64,000 nucleotides of DNA, from assembly GCA_963931865.1 (NCBI GenBank), contig OZ007512.1, positions 8,849,361 to 8,913,360 of the forward strand. Direction: 5' to 3'. The position numbers and the translations under genes are program-made. Numbering within the stretch: position 1 is the stretch's first letter; each line of letters starts with the position of its first letter. This stretch comes from Axinella damicornis (Eukaryota > Porifera > Demospongiae > Axinellida > Axinellidae). The notes under the pieces were generated by a model. The model was given only the letters and a program-made list of their open reading frames with translations. It did not search any database and was not told the origin of the DNA. Below are positions 1 to 11,010 of the stretch, piece by piece.

Positions 1-54
1 TAACTCTTACCTGAAACTATTAGAAACAACTTCCCGTTGGGAGAATTAAACGAT

Positions 55-132
55 CCCAGGCCTCCACGTCCAGCTTTTGTTGCTGGCAGTATGAACCTGC
101 AAGTGAGGCTTGGAGGCCTGGGAACGAGGCTA
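55..132. mobile_element. Short foldback element (CCCAGGCC ends)
   Basis: Inverted CCCAGGCCTCCA and TGGAGGCCTGGG arms with the conserved outer end GAACGAGGCTA on the right; the left outer end is eroded. It belongs to the TAGCCTCGTTCCCAGGC family seen throughout the window and is repeated near 46857-46934. Confidence 0.6.
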
Positions 133-530
133 GGAGCTTGTGTATGCAATGAGGGTGTCTATGCAGATACATGCAGTACAACCTTTTAGAGGTGCCTCAT
201 TAGGACTCTTGTTGGTACTCAAAAGAATACAAACCGTTTCTTAGCAGAACCCATACATAGCTAGCCTTCTGCCTCCAGAAGCTTTTGTTCTACGTATTTA
301 GCCAGGCGACCTATCCTAAAGGCCGACACATCCATGCTTCAACCTAGAGGCTTTGCTTTACATATGTACGTAGCTACATGTAGTCAGACCTTCAAACACA
401 GGCTTTGTCTTAAATAGGTAGCTTCCTTCCCGTGCTTCAACTTACAGGCTTTGTTCTACACAGATAGTCACGCTTCATTTTATGTAGCAAGCATCCTTCC
501 CAGGCCTCCACCCACAGCCTTTGGTCTACA

Positions 531-1158
531 TACCGTATAGCGGGAAAATTTGGCGGGGGGTTTAATTTGGCGATTTGGCGGTGCAGGAAAAAATCGCCAA
601 ATTAAATTCCGCCAATATTAAACCCCACCCCAGCCGGTCACTCGGGTATGCATGCGCACATTACATACGTATGTACGTATGGTATCTTCTATACGGTTAT
701 GGCGCTGGACCAGAAAAGACAGCTGTATACCCCCAAGAGAACGTGATATCGGGGATTCCTCTCTCTCCAGGAAGGAACTACAAGCCGCTAACGAGAGTGT
801 GTCGGAGGGTCGTGGCCAACAATTGCGCTCGAGCGCGTCACTGCCACAGCGCAATCCAGTCGCCGCTCTCGGACGGTGGGGATCCAAACTGTATCGAAAA
901 CATGATAGCCTCTGACACATCTCTCTACTTCAGAAGGTCTCCATGGCTAGCTGGGTAACAAACTGGTCGCACTCGATCAATACATGTACAGTTCACACTG
1001 AGCGCCTAGCACCTAGGGCCTCGCGTTGAGGCTTACGTCATTGCTGTTACATCATCAATTTTGTGTCGAGCTTCGATCAAAATCGCCAAATTTAAAATAC
1101 GGCGTTTTGGCTGAAATCGCCAAATTTAATGCCCGCCAAAGTTTCCCGCTATACGGTA
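531..1158. mobile_element. 628-bp TIR element (TACCGTATAGCGGGAAA ends)
   Basis: The ends are inverted: TACCGTATAGCG at the left and CGCTATACGGTA at the right. Inside each lie inverted tracts of the type TTTGGCGGG and TTTGGCGATTT. A TA dinucleotide at each border is compatible with a Tc1/mariner-type target duplication. Open frames of 87-127 codons inside show no recognisable domain. The second copy is at 47333-47976, and a partial relative lies near 43830-43905. Confidence 0.75.
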
Positions 1159-1253
1159 GTTAGCCAGACCTCCATCCACAGCTAGGCCTTCCTTCTCCGG
1201 CCTCCACCCTCAGGCAAACTTCCTTTCCAGGCTCCTTCAGCACATGCTACACA

Positions 1254-1852
1254 TAGCCTCGTTCCCAGGTTCTCTCCTCAAATAACGGAGGGAGGAGAGA
1301 GCCTGGTGACATTCGTGTGAAAAGCTGTCGACTTCCGGCGCCTGGATCTGGTGGAACCAATCAGATAGCAGAACGAAACCATGTGAACACGTGGTTATTT
1401 GGTAGGCATTTACCTTCACTGCCGTGCTAAGGCACGAGTTGTGTACTCAGAACTGAATGCTCCGGGAGAGTACCTCTCAGTGGTTGGCGAAAGGCAGCTG
1501 ACAGAGCGTGCGAGAGGGCCACTGGTCTGATCTCACTGTTCACTGTGGGTTTTTTGCTCGTTCGTCCTTTGTCGCCACTTGGAGGATCGACGGTTCACAA
1601 GGTGAGCTATCTTGGTTAGTTGTAGAAATGTCTCGGACTTCGGTGAAGTTGAAGATGCCTTGAAAACGAACAGTGATATTTTCAATAGCGTGTGACTGAT
1701 TGGTAAGTCACGTGACCTTTACCACAAAAGCAGGCATTTCCTTTGTTTATCACATGGATGATGATGCGCCGGAAGTCGACAGCTTTTCTCACGAATGTTA
1801 CCAGGCTCTCTCCTCCACCTGGTTTTGAGGAGAGAGCCTGGGACCGAGGCTA
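1254..1852. mobile_element. 599-bp foldback element with ~85-bp inverted ends
   Basis: The left arm, starting TAGCCTCGTTCCCAGG, runs to about 1340. It is the inverted match of the right arm, about 1768-1852, ending CCGAGGCTA. Flanks TGCTACACA and TGCTGCACA form a 9-bp target duplication with one mismatch. The centre (about 430 bp) contains no convincing coding sequence. Long arms and 9-bp duplication suggest mobilisation by a Mutator-like transposase (inference). Confidence 0.75.
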
Positions 1853-1982
1853 TGCTGCACACAGGTTCACACATTCATGTACACACACAACTCAATGTGG
1901 TTAAGGTTGCCTCAATAATTGTGAACGTAGTACAATGTTTTACGGAGATTTATAAGTATTTTACGGAGGTGTTGTCAGAGAG

Positions 1983-2321
1983 TTGCATGACTGTTTGGCC
2001 TCAGCTGGAGGGAGTCAGGAACAGATGTGTGTTGGGTACTTGTACGTTAACAGTAGTAGTTACCTGGCTCGTAGTTGCGAGATCTGGAGCAGTTTTCGCG
2101 CCTCTACACGGGACCCAGGTATGGCGACCGAGCGACTGTTTCGTCGAAGGCGGAGTATCTTCAACTACGCTTCTGACTGTTGCCGTGTGTGCTGCAGCGA
2201 GTGTACAAGGCAGTTACGCCTGGGGAAAAGTCGAATCGCCAACATTAGGTCAGTTAAAGAGCCGTTTCTGATTAGCATAAAAGAAATTTCTACCGCAAAA
2301 GCCTACGAAAGCACTCTGTAA
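1983..2321 (+). CDS. Unrecognised 112-codon open frame
   Basis: A Cys- and Arg-rich frame with a CCRVCCSEC cluster near residues 67-75. I recognise no domain. It stays open in the second copy (48801-49139) with only a few amino-acid changes, for example Ser/Thr in the RRRR segment and two near the C terminus. That is weak evidence for constraint because the copies differ little overall. It may be part of an exon, since a possible donor GTCAGT lies at about 2247, or chance. A longer overlapping frame (1795-2271) is equally unrecognised. Confidence 0.15.
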   Translation: MHDCLASAGGSQEQMCVGYLYVNSSSYLARSCEIWSSFRASTRDPGMATERLFRRRRSIFNYASDCCRVCCSECTRQLRLGKSRIANIRSVKEPFLISIKEISTAKAYESTL

Positions 2322-2804
2322 CGCTCAACAATCGCATTTCCATACTTCCCCCAGGCAGAACGAGTATCCACTTAGCCCTTTCTATCCATACACTAAAAAC
2401 TCACCTTCAAACCCAGCTAGTTTTCCGCCTTGACCGTTTTATTCTACATTTTCACTTTTTAATTGATTTTCGCGGTGACGTCACCATTGATGTTGCCATG
2501 ACAACCCAAAACCACATTTTCAGGATAGTGCTGGGACTGTACAATCTTCCTGCCAAGTTTCAGTTGGAGACATCTATTATTGTTGCCACAGCATCCTGAA
2601 ACACATACACTGTTCGGTCCTCCTTGGTTCCAATTGTGAGGCAGCCTTAACCACGTTGAGAAACACAGCGGATAGAGTCACTGGTCATGTCCTCTCGACT
2701 GTGCATGACCACCTCTCTCGAGTTTTGTGACTGAAAGCACAAAGCACCCCGAGCCTTTACCTTACACCCAACAAACTAGAGATGCTCAGCAGAGCACGTA
2801 CCCC
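2322..2804. other. Intergenic, no gene seen
   Basis: No splice-bounded exon, repeat or RNA gene recognised. Second copy at about 49140-49620. Confidence 0.5.
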
Positions 2805-3110
2805 GTGCGCAACTTTGACTTGACAGCTACCACCGATTATTCATACAGCATGCACGATGAGGAAAATACTAGCGTCTACATAACTCACAGACCAGAGATC
2901 TACTCGAGAGGCTGAGAAAAGCTGCGTGAAAGTCGTGCTTCTAATTTATGCAACTTGACCACTCCCTATTTCTAACATAACTGCCACAACTTACGGTATC
3001 TCATTCTGCATGCTGACATCGCTGTAAATCATGGCCTAGCTAGCTAGCTCATCGTGCATGCTGTATGAATAATCGGTGCTAGGCCTATAGGTGTCAAGTC
3101 AAAGTTGCAC
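2805..3110. repeat. Foldback repeat, ~55-bp arms
   Basis: The arm at 2805-2860 contains CAACTTTGACTTGACA and CGATTATTCATACAGCATGC. It is inverted at about 3048-3110, where the arm has a small extra segment (AGGCCTATAG). The spacer is about 190 bp. A small MITE or hairpin-forming repeat is likely. Second copy at about 49622-49928. Confidence 0.65.
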
Positions 3111-3390
3111 ACATTTGCAATTGAACAACCAATGGCAGATTGCCCACCACCATGTTATTGAGCAACTGCATGTTGTTGAACAATTGCAGACCGCCATGTT
3201 ATTGTAAGTACTACAACTGCCTACCTGGTATGTGTGCAGTTGGGGGGTGTCATGGAAACCTGCATGAAGATATTATAAAGGTCACAGTAAACTATAATTG
3301 GCACAGTTACATACAAGCACACGTTCACCATTTACGAATGCAGTAGTGGAGAGAATGTTGTCCACAGTTATGAACACATTTGTGCTGTAG

Positions 3391-4395
3391 ATTCAAAGAT
3401 GCCACATTTCCACAGGCTTGTAAAATCGCTCACTGTGGGGTTGAGGCCAATTAAAGTATACATGCCACTATATATCTGAGTGGTACAAGTAGAAAACATT
3501 GAATTTCCTTTGTCCTTCGAGCCAGAACCTGACTCAAATGCTTGCTGAGAAGGTGCTACCTTTTGCCAAGCCCAGCACCGCTGATTATATATACAGAGAT
3601 CACCGATATGTAATTCAGCCCTCTTCAGGAGCGCAGAGTAGTCAGTACCAGGGGCCGAGGTGAAAACGCGGACTGGACCGGACCGGACTGCACGACCTCC
3701 ACACTGTACGATTAGTTGCTTCGCTTCCTACTCGGCAAATATACAGTGTGTACAGGAAAATATCACGTGTGCCACAGGCACGAGTGACAATACGGCTACA
3801 GACGAGTGATGTTTCCCAGTACACACTGTATGATACATTTATCATGTTTCCAGACCCAGTGGCTATGGGAACGAGTCGACGCGACATCGATACGCGATAT
3901 CGCAGCACTGCTTGATAACGGTTGCGGCTTGGGTTTCACAATCAGCGTACCATAGTACTACATTCGCGTACTAACAGTACGGCTTCATTCCCAGGCCGTT
4001 TGGGACTTACCATGTAAGCTGAAATGGCCGACCATGACTTGGTTTGCAGCGGGCCTCTTGTCGGCGTTCTTGATAGTTCGAATACGCGAGCACGAGTAAG
4101 AGTTATGCATCTATCATTAATGCATTGGCGCCATGGCAATAACATTCACACCCTAGGGCCCTAGGGGGACGCGATAACCAACTTCCTACATGGGCGATAT
4201 GGGAAAATATCACCCTAGTTGCTCTGGCTAGGCTTTGCCATACATTCTAACATGTTAGCAGCAATGCACGTGTCCTGCATATCCCGATACCACATGATAA
4301 CATGTTATCAGTACCTGTTTCACCGACCACTCATCCCAATATTGAGGCCCATATGGACTAGGATAGTCTCGGTACCAGACTATTCACACACGGCG
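3391..4395. other. 1,005-bp segment absent from the second copy
   Basis: At 50208/50209 the second copy passes directly from the base matching 3390 to the base matching 4396. The right breakpoint falls inside the small AGACTATT hairpin. Most of the segment (from about 3735) is paralogous to 15489-16180, so a deletion in the second copy is more likely than a new insertion here. No target duplication is visible. Confidence 0.8.
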
Positions 4396-4446
4396 GAATA
4401 GTCTGCCGAGTGGTTCTGACACCGTGCGCTAATAGTCTGGTAGTAC
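4369..4446. repeat. Small hairpin element (GGTACCAGACTATT)
   Basis: GGTACCAGACTATT at the left is mirrored by AATAGTCTGGTAGTACC at the right, with an internal AATAGTCTGCCGAG. Relatives are at about 16174-16243 and 62483-62555, and a truncated one begins at 50209. Confidence 0.5.
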
Positions 4447-5724
4447 CATAGATAGGGACGATATTATCTATGCTAGTACTGGGATCGCACAATGTCATAA
4501 TCAGATTTGGTTGTATGATTACGATACAGATATCAACGTTTGACTTACCATCCGCCATGATTCGCAGCTACCCTGGGTCGATCATGTATAGTCGTTCATG
4601 CTGCAGCGCTGTTCGCTCCGTTACGTCACGCGTCATGTTATGATCATGTGGTTTGGGCACGAGACTATTAAAAACAATGCAGAATGCAGACCTCGCATGG
4701 GACAGCCAGCTTGCAGAGGCTCCAAGATTGTACGGCTTATTCCTATCACCCCCACCAAAACTCTGAGCTGAGACTGAGGTTTGTCTGCATTAATGTCTAG
4801 TTCCCAGAGCCATAGATTCCGTGTCTTATATCTATGGCATGCCGGACCCTTCTACATTTCGCCCAAGAAGGGTCTGGGGATCCAACTATCCGTCTACTGT
4901 GTTAGCGGGCTATTCCATTATATAAGCATTGACGGGTAACTACACGGATTCCCCGGAGTTTTTCCGTGTTCTGTTGTAAATCTCCGTAAATGTCTTGTGA
5001 ATTCCCGCATATTTCCGTATTCTGACGTCTGTCGCATGGATTAGAGGCATAATTTGGTTGTGACTTGGTGTTGCAAGCACCAATAGTAATCAAACGTGTG
5101 GGTGTAATACTGGTAATACGGTTAGTCCTTCATATAAGAGTCACGAAATTGTAATAACTAGTACTAGTGGTTATTGCATGTTATTGGTTCGGCAGGAAGT
5201 AGGGCGATGGGTACGAGATTATACCATACGGCTTCACAAGTTTAGAGATTGGACGTGTAAATTAGCTAATCAATGTTGGTTCACTAGCCCTCACAGTTGA
5301 AATCGTAACTTGGTCGGTAGTTCCAACAGATGTGACAAGAGAATTTTGTGGAGACACAGTTATCACTACCTCTTTCAGTTGAATGTTCTCAATTGTCCCC
5401 CTCTAGACCCACTGCACTGACATCACGTTCTCTGAGGCATTCCCGTATACTATGCAGAAGCCGGAATGTAACACATAGACAGTATCGGTCAAAATGTGTC
5501 CTGCATCAATGGTAAGCATTTATAATATTATAGCCTGCATGTCAATCACATCTTGTTCAACAATTACTAGAAGCATTGTTGGTGCATGATTGCGTTTGCC
5601 GAGATCACCCTGCTGTCTCCAAAAGTGCAAAATGCTGCCTTCTCAATGTGATGATGTCAGTTGCAACGGGTCTATAAAGCATGACGTTACTAATCGTGGA
5701 ACAGGAAGAATTCATAACTGGCTA

Positions 5725-5842
5725 TAGCCTCGTTCCGAGGCCGTTCCCACCGACAATATTTCATCGCTTCCAGTATCAAATATTGCTTTCATACTGGAAG
5801 CGATGAAATACCGGTGGTGGGAACGGCCTGGGAACGAGACTA
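5725..5842. mobile_element. 118-bp foldback element with 9-bp target duplication
   Basis: Near-palindromic from TAGCCTCG to GAGACTA with a short loop around CAAATATTGCTTTCATA. Flanks AACTGGCTA (5716-5724) and AACTGGCCA (5843-5851) are a 9-bp duplication with one mismatch. Orthologous or paralogous copies are at 23035-23151, 51543-51660 and 63839-63954. Confidence 0.8.
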
Positions 5843-6332
5843 AACTGGCCATCTGTTCTTCATCTTCAGCTAGACTAATCTTGCTGCTGTGTTTCCACCC
5901 TCCTCATCATCTCCACTGTCCAGTGGATGTTTGCAGCACTGGCATATCTCCCTCGGGCACTGGAGTTTACACTTGCTACCTGGTAAATTGGAATGTGTGT
6001 GCAGCTATTGTGGGGGATAAGATGATATGACATATTGTAGCTGGTGTGGTTATTAAACTCTGGGTCAACCTCGATGTCAACCACACGTTGCATCGCCATT
6101 CAGTTTCAGCAGTAAGGAACGGGGAAAGGACGCTTCGGCAGCCCCTCCCACCTATAAATGCAAGAGCTCTAAATACTCGAACAGAATTGCTTATAGAAAT
6201 TCAGTCTGCAAACTAGCCAGGCCATGCAGATGACGTTCCAGCAAGTCACAGTGCAGTGGCAATTTTTGGGCTGTCACCATACATTGCAGGTGATGGGCCT
6301 ACTGGAGTAGTATGTAACCTTCCCCCTTCCCC

Positions 6333-6333
<1 letters not shown>

Positions 6334-6374
<41 letters not shown>

Positions 6375-6432
6375 CTCCCTCCCCCCTCCCCCTCCCTCCC
6401 TCCCTCCCTCCTTCCCTCCCTCCCCCCTCCCT
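6334..6432. repeat. C37 homopolymer followed by CCCT tract
   Basis: 37 consecutive C (6334-6370), then CCCT/CCTCC repeats to 6432. The second copy (52149-52234) has 25 C. Length change at such tracts is expected from slippage or sequencing error. The proline-rich frame across it is an artefact of composition. Confidence 0.95.
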
Positions 6433-6651
6433 AGGGGCTAGAATAGAGACTAGGCTGCTTGCCACGGAGTAGCTGTAGCGTGATCAAGCCATTCGACATA
6501 TTTGTGGTGCTGGCTGCCGATGGTCCAGGACTGGTCTGTACACAGCTATTTTGTTTATTGATGAACCGAAGGAGTCATAACAGAACTGAATGCCGACCAT
6601 GAGGTCAAGGAAGGAGCTGGAGGGGAGGAGTGTGGGCGTGGGCCCGAGAGT

Positions 6652-7607
6652 ATGATTACATCACGGCGTACCCTATACTCGACTCCGGGTATGGAAGAAT
6701 TGAGAAAAGCCCTTCATGAACGGCAAGCCTATTTGGATTTGGAAGTTGCCAGGTTGAAAGAACAATTGGGAAATGACAGAGGTACAAGAAGCTGTGGAGC
6801 CTTAACTGTAGCCAATTGGCTGAGTTTGGTGGTGCTCTATTGGCCAAAGACGCTGAGATTGTGGAGTTGAAGTCACGGCTTTCCCATACCGGCCGGTTGA
6901 CGCCCAGCGACCTGCCTCCTAGGATGAAGATGCAGGGGAAGTGCCGAGGGGAGGATCCTATCAACGGAGAGGGAGAGCCCCACCTGTAGAGATGTTCAGT
7001 GGAGAGAAGGCAGTGAGAACAGCCTCGATGATTGGCTTCCTGCTTTTGTACAAGCAGCGGAATGGACTAAGGATGAGTTGCTGATCCAACTGGCTGGACA
7101 CCTGAATGGTCGAGCCCGTCAAGAGTGGAGTCTTTTGTCAGAGGCCAACTACAACAAGAGTGTTGAAGCTCTGCGTGCCAGGTTGGACCCAGGAAGCAAA
7201 GCGATGGCCAGCCAAGACAGTGAGTGACTTCGTCCGTCGCCTTGAGAAGACGTTCCACCGAGCTTACAGACATGATGCCATGCTGCCCGAGACCAGAAAT
7301 GCATTGCCCTATGCCCAACTACAGGAAGGTTTGAAATATGATCTCATGGAGGCTCCTGCAGTCTGGAGCGTTGGACTATATGTGGCTGCCAAGAGTGAGG
7401 AGAGGAGGCTAGCTGGCCATGGGCTTCAGAAGCAGAAGCAGTATCAGTTGTCCCAGCAGCGAGGGTTTAAGAAGGCGTCTCCTGCCACAAGGCCCTGTGG
7501 GGGCCAGCCAACCCAAGCAGTGGGCAGGCCGTAGGAGCAACCCTGATGTGAAACCGAAGAAGTGCTGGAATTGTGACCAGACTGGACACATGGCCTATGA
7601 TTATCCC
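6652..7607 (+). pseudogene. Decayed retrotransposon gag-like gene
   Basis: Fragments in several frames encode a Gag-like protein. There is an N-terminal piece with a MEELRKALHERQAYLDLE helix, a central helical piece (7106-7400, EAPAVWSVGLYVAAKSEER), and a zinc knuckle at about 7563-7607 (CWNCDQTGHMAYDYP, with Tyr in place of the last Cys). Frames change at least twice, so it is dead. Downstream 7620-7856 resembles the SERYNLR...NPP tail often found at the end of Gypsy-type integrases. So pol has been lost between the knuckle and the tail. Copies at 25979-26921 and 52454-53409 share the same loss. Confidence 0.65.
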
Positions 7608-7841
7608 TAACCCAAGAAGGAGAGCACGGAAAATCCAACCTGAAGTCAAGTGCAAGGATGATGATCAGACTGAACCTGCTGAGTCTGAATGCCTGAGTGA
7701 GGACGAAGTAAAGACAAAATGTAATGAAGAACCAGCTGCATCACTACCCTCCCGAGTGAGTGAGCGGTATAACCTGAGACGGAGTATCAATCCTCCAGCA
7801 AGACGGATTGAGCGAGTTGATGTTCGGGACGAACACACTCT

Positions 7842-7961
7842 CCAATGGGGGAGTGATGTAACAATGCAAAACTATTGTGAGCTGTTATGTAACTGGACAA
7901 ATGATTTATGTAGTTTTTGATGATGTCATTGATATTGTACTCAGCATGTGTATTGGCTCTT
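7842..7961 (+). mobile_element. Polypurine tract and truncated 3' LTR
   Basis: CAATGGGGGAGTGA just before TGTAACAATGC looks like a polypurine tract followed by an LTR start (7857). The match to the LTR at 25496 continues to about 7961 and then stops. In this member no 5' LTR remains; the left side has been replaced by the CCCT tract. Confidence 0.55.
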
Positions 7962-8595
7962 AACCCTTTAACCACCGAATTCTTCCCACCAAGACAACAC
8001 ATTTTCATGCATTCAGTGCACACCACTTTTGTTGGTACTTCTCTCCCACAGCATTCGCTCCTCAGCGGCCAAACTTGGTGGGGCCCACACACATGGAGAG
8101 ACCCCTCTGGCAATATTGTTAATGATATTCATGACCCCACAAACCCAGCAATCGGAGGTCAAAGGTGGATGTCAGCCGGATTTTCGTCCAGCATTTCCCT
8201 AAACTTCATAGGTATGCTGTGCAGCCTGGGTCCTTGATGGTTGGGTCAGAGGGTGAGGTTGAAACAGTGGACGGAACACTGTTAGAAAATGCTCGGGGGC
8301 TGCTCCCTGGTTGGAGGGGGTTACAATGCTGTCCTAGTCGTGTTGATGTTCTTTGCGGGTCTGAGAAACATAGTACATGGCCTCATTCGAATTCTTAGGC
8401 CTGGGAATGAGGCTGGTGTACACATGAACAGTTGATTCCCGCTTCCACAGATGTGAATGCGAAATGCCCCAGCCCCTTCATTCTAGAGAGTTTCAGCCTA
8501 CTCAAGATGTTTATAAGCTCTCCCAGTGTGTAGTGAGCCCTTGGGTGTCGGTGAAACCAGCAACATCCTTGTGAGGGTGATTTAGGTAAAAGGTA

Positions 8596-8758
8596 AGTTG
8601 TTTAATTTTCACCTCCAAGCCCTTTCAGCCAATGGCTGATCTCCCAAGGGGAGGAGGGGTAAATAAAGCACTTCACCAGTGAAGGAACATGCGGGATTCG
8701 AACCAGTGACTTTTGGTCCACAGTCAAATGCTTTAACCACTTGGCCACAAGTCACTCA
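8596..8758 (-). mobile_element. tRNA-derived SINE (minus strand)
   Basis: On the minus strand the head (8758 down to about 8690) has an A-box-like TGGCCAAGTGG and a perfect B box GGTTCGAATCC, spaced as in tRNA genes. The anticodon-loop-like CTGTGGA would read GTG (His). The body continues with a CCTTGGGAGATCAGCCATTGG-type segment, so it is a SINE and not a functional tRNA gene. Copies are at about 28645-28806 and 54385-54553. Confidence 0.65.
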
Positions 8759-8785
8759 CAAGGGTGATACTAATACAACGCATAC

Positions 8786-9162
8786 CTAGTGTTGTTTTAG
8801 TATTGCTATCCGAGTATTAGTTTAGTTATAGTTAGTTTTTGGATTCTGTGGACAGATTTAGTTAGTTACAGTTATTGTTGTGCTCCTTCAGAAGCTTTTA
8901 GTTATAGTTTTAGTTAGTTAACTAAAATGGAAAAAGGCTAACTAAAAGGGTTTTAGTTTTAGTTAACTAAAAGAAAACTAGTGAAATTCACTGTTTTCAT
9001 TTTAGTTTTAGTTGTTTGAGCCAACCAAACATTATAGTTAGTTATAGTTTAGTTTTGGATTTTCAGTATTGATTTAGTTAGTTATAGTTTTGATTAACTA
9101 GAAGTCAAAAACCCATACTAAAAGGGCATTTAGTTATTGTTATAGTTAACTAAAACAACACT
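8786..9162. mobile_element. 377-bp MITE inserted only in the first unit
   Basis: Terminal inverted repeats AGTGTTGTTTTAGT (8788-8801) and ACTAAAACAACACT (9149-9162). A 5-bp direct duplication CATAC flanks it (8781-8785 and 9163-9167). The second unit (54576-54580) and the paralogue near 28825-28833 have the single, uninterrupted CATAC. The interior is TAGTTA-rich and partly self-complementary. No coding capacity. Confidence 0.88.
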
Positions 9163-9167
9163 CATAC

Positions 9168-9774
9168 AGTCATGTACATAGACAGTATAGCATACTAGCA
9201 TCTCACAATAATAGTTTGTGCTATGGTTAACACCTAGCCAGAGGTGGTAGTTGTCTCACGCGAGTCACGACTCAGACATTCAGTCACAGGCATCTAAAAT
9301 GGAGACAGTACTGGTGAGTCACAGCTACATGTAACCGGCAATGTACTGTGCCAGTGGGTATAAGGCTTTATAATGCAGCCTATAATCAGACAGAACATCC
9401 ATAATTATTATACTCCACGTACGTCCTCGCTGTTTTCAAAGTATAAACTTAATAACGGATATGGAATATTCCGTTCAATACACATTTCAGTGAATGGTTG
9501 TCAGCACACAAAGTTCAGAGTGGGTATACATGGAAAGCCACAGTTCAAGTACACTGTATCCATATATGGTGAATCCAAATAAGGAGTGTCTGTATACAGG
9601 ATGTCACTACCAGGGCTAATTGCATCCTGAATTGGTTTCACTGACTTAATAATAGAATGGACTTCCTTAATAACTCAGGGAGATAATGTCATCATGACAC
9701 GTGCCTATGAGAATCAGCTGTACTCTTGGCAGATTCACCTTCCCATTGTGAAGCAAATACCTCTAAGAGATGGA
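9168..9774. other. Intergenic, no gene seen
   Basis: No recognisable domain or splice-bounded exon; a 69-codon open frame (9373-9582) looks like chance. Paralogous sequence at about 28834-29496 carries indels that break frames. Confidence 0.5.
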
Positions 9775-9912
9775 GGAGAGAGAGGGAGGCAGGGAGGGAG
9801 GGAGGAGGGAGGGAGGGAGGGAGGGAGGGAGGGAGGGAGGGAGGGAGGGAGGGAAGGAGGGAGGAAGGGAGGGAGGAGGGAGGGAGGGAGGTAGAGAGAG
9901 GGAGGGGGGGAG
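9775..9912. repeat. GGGA/GGAA purine tract
   Basis: GGGA repeats with occasional A insertions, ending in a short G run. Counterparts are at 29497-29707 and 55181-55350 with different lengths. Confidence 0.95.
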
Positions 9913-10690
9913 GTCAGATGGGGGATATTGAGGGTAGGATGAGAGGAGGAAAAAGAGGCAAGTAATCATCCCAGTGTGTAGTAAACATGGATAACTCTAC
10001 CAACAGTGATATAGCTATATACCGGGCAAACTCGCGGTCCATACATACCTTGTGACCTGCAGCGCTAGCTCCTGCCATCTTGCCTCTCCTGTTCCAGGAC
10101 ACCCTGCTCCATGAGGTTCTCCCGGTACCGGCTGTGTTGCCTAACAGCTCTCTTGTGTCTTCTTTACACGAGATAAGCGTCTGGAGGGTGGGAGTGGGAA
10201 GATAGGGAGAATGGGGAGGAGGACGAGGAGAAGATACATCTCCTGCACAATACTAAATGCGTACCACACAATATGCCCATTGCAGTCCTGCCAACTCTCA
10301 CGGAAAATCCATGAGTCTCAGTGTTGATCTCACACTCTCACGGTTAACCAGCTCAAACTCACGGAAATGCGGAGAGACTTATTACATTTGAATGGAAAAG
10401 TAAACAGCTCTACATAGCTACATGAATTGTGCAATGCAAAGTGGAAACTGACTCACCCTCCTTGCAAAGCTCTCACAGAAGTCATGGAATGGAAAGCTCC
10501 TCCAACTAACGTCGAACTGTCCTTGCCTCTTCACTGAGCGGCAGAGAGTTAGTTTGACTCGCACTGCCTGTGACTTCAAGCGGCTGAAGGGTTTGAAATA
10601 TTTTTGGCGGGAAGTCAAGATCAGGTGCAAGCGCATGCGCAACAGGATACATCCGGTTTGGGCTTAAATAAGGAATTTGCACCAAGTTTT
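9913..10690. other. Intergenic, no gene seen
   Basis: Contains TCTCACGG/CTCACGG short repeats around 10300-10370 and a GGCGGGAAGTCA repeat (10606, 10691). Open frames near 10418-10796 (minus) are not supported by any domain. Confidence 0.4.
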
Positions 10691-10692
10691 GG

Positions 10693-11010
10693 CGGGAAGT
10701 CAGGATGGCACACTCGCTAAGCACTTGCTTTGCAGCCTGGGGGTTGAGTGTTCGCCTCCCCAATAACCGAGTACGAGTCTGGGCCACTCCGTACACACCG
10801 GTTCCTGACTTCCCCGCCTAGCAGTCGGAGTACGCCGGTTCCCTAAAGGTGTCTGGTTGAAAGGGTTAGCCTCCTGTGATTCCAGTCACGCCTATCCAGC
10901 GCTCCTGAGGCTGCACACTTCGGTGTCTGTCCTGTCACGGAGGGATGGGTGTGTTGCTAGGTTTGTTTTTTTTTTCCTTTTTTTTTTGGTTAACTCTTTT
11001 TTTCTTGTCT
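10693..11010 (+). mobile_element. Possible tRNA-derived SINE (plus strand)
   Basis: The head at about 10699-10762 resembles a tRNA: GGATGGCACACTCGCTAAGC (A-box region), CTTGCTTTGCAGCC (anticodon arm, TGC-like loop) and GGGTTGAGTGTTCGCCTCCC (degenerate B-box region). A body and a T-rich 3' segment (10962-11010) follow. Second copy at about 56120-56455. Weaker match than the minus-strand SINE. Confidence 0.4.

Larger units (their letters stand above)
3730..10376. repeat. Older internal duplication, left member
   Basis: Resembles 15487-16252 followed by 21767-30174. It shares, in the same order, the AGACTATT hairpin, the TAGCCTCG foldback, a C/CCCT tract, the gag-like remnant, a tRNA-like SINE and a GGGA tract. 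Divergence is clearly higher than between the 46.8-kb copies, so this duplication is older. This member has lost the region between its CCCT tract and the gag remnant (including the 5' LTR) that survives at about 23820-25730. Confidence 0.8.

Noticed and set aside
575..958. 127-codon frame inside the 531-1158 element
   Set aside because: No domain, overlapping frames on both strands of similar length, and the element looks non-autonomous.
5803..6030. Frames containing ERPGNET / PGNEA / SLVPRP peptides
   Set aside because: These peptides are translations of the foldback ends TAGCCTCGTTCCCAGGC and its inverse. They recur in many predicted frames here and do not mark real proteins.
8690..8758. 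Functional tRNA-His gene on the minus strand
   Set aside because: A and B boxes are good, but stems do not pair fully, and the sequence continues into a conserved SINE body present in all three copies.
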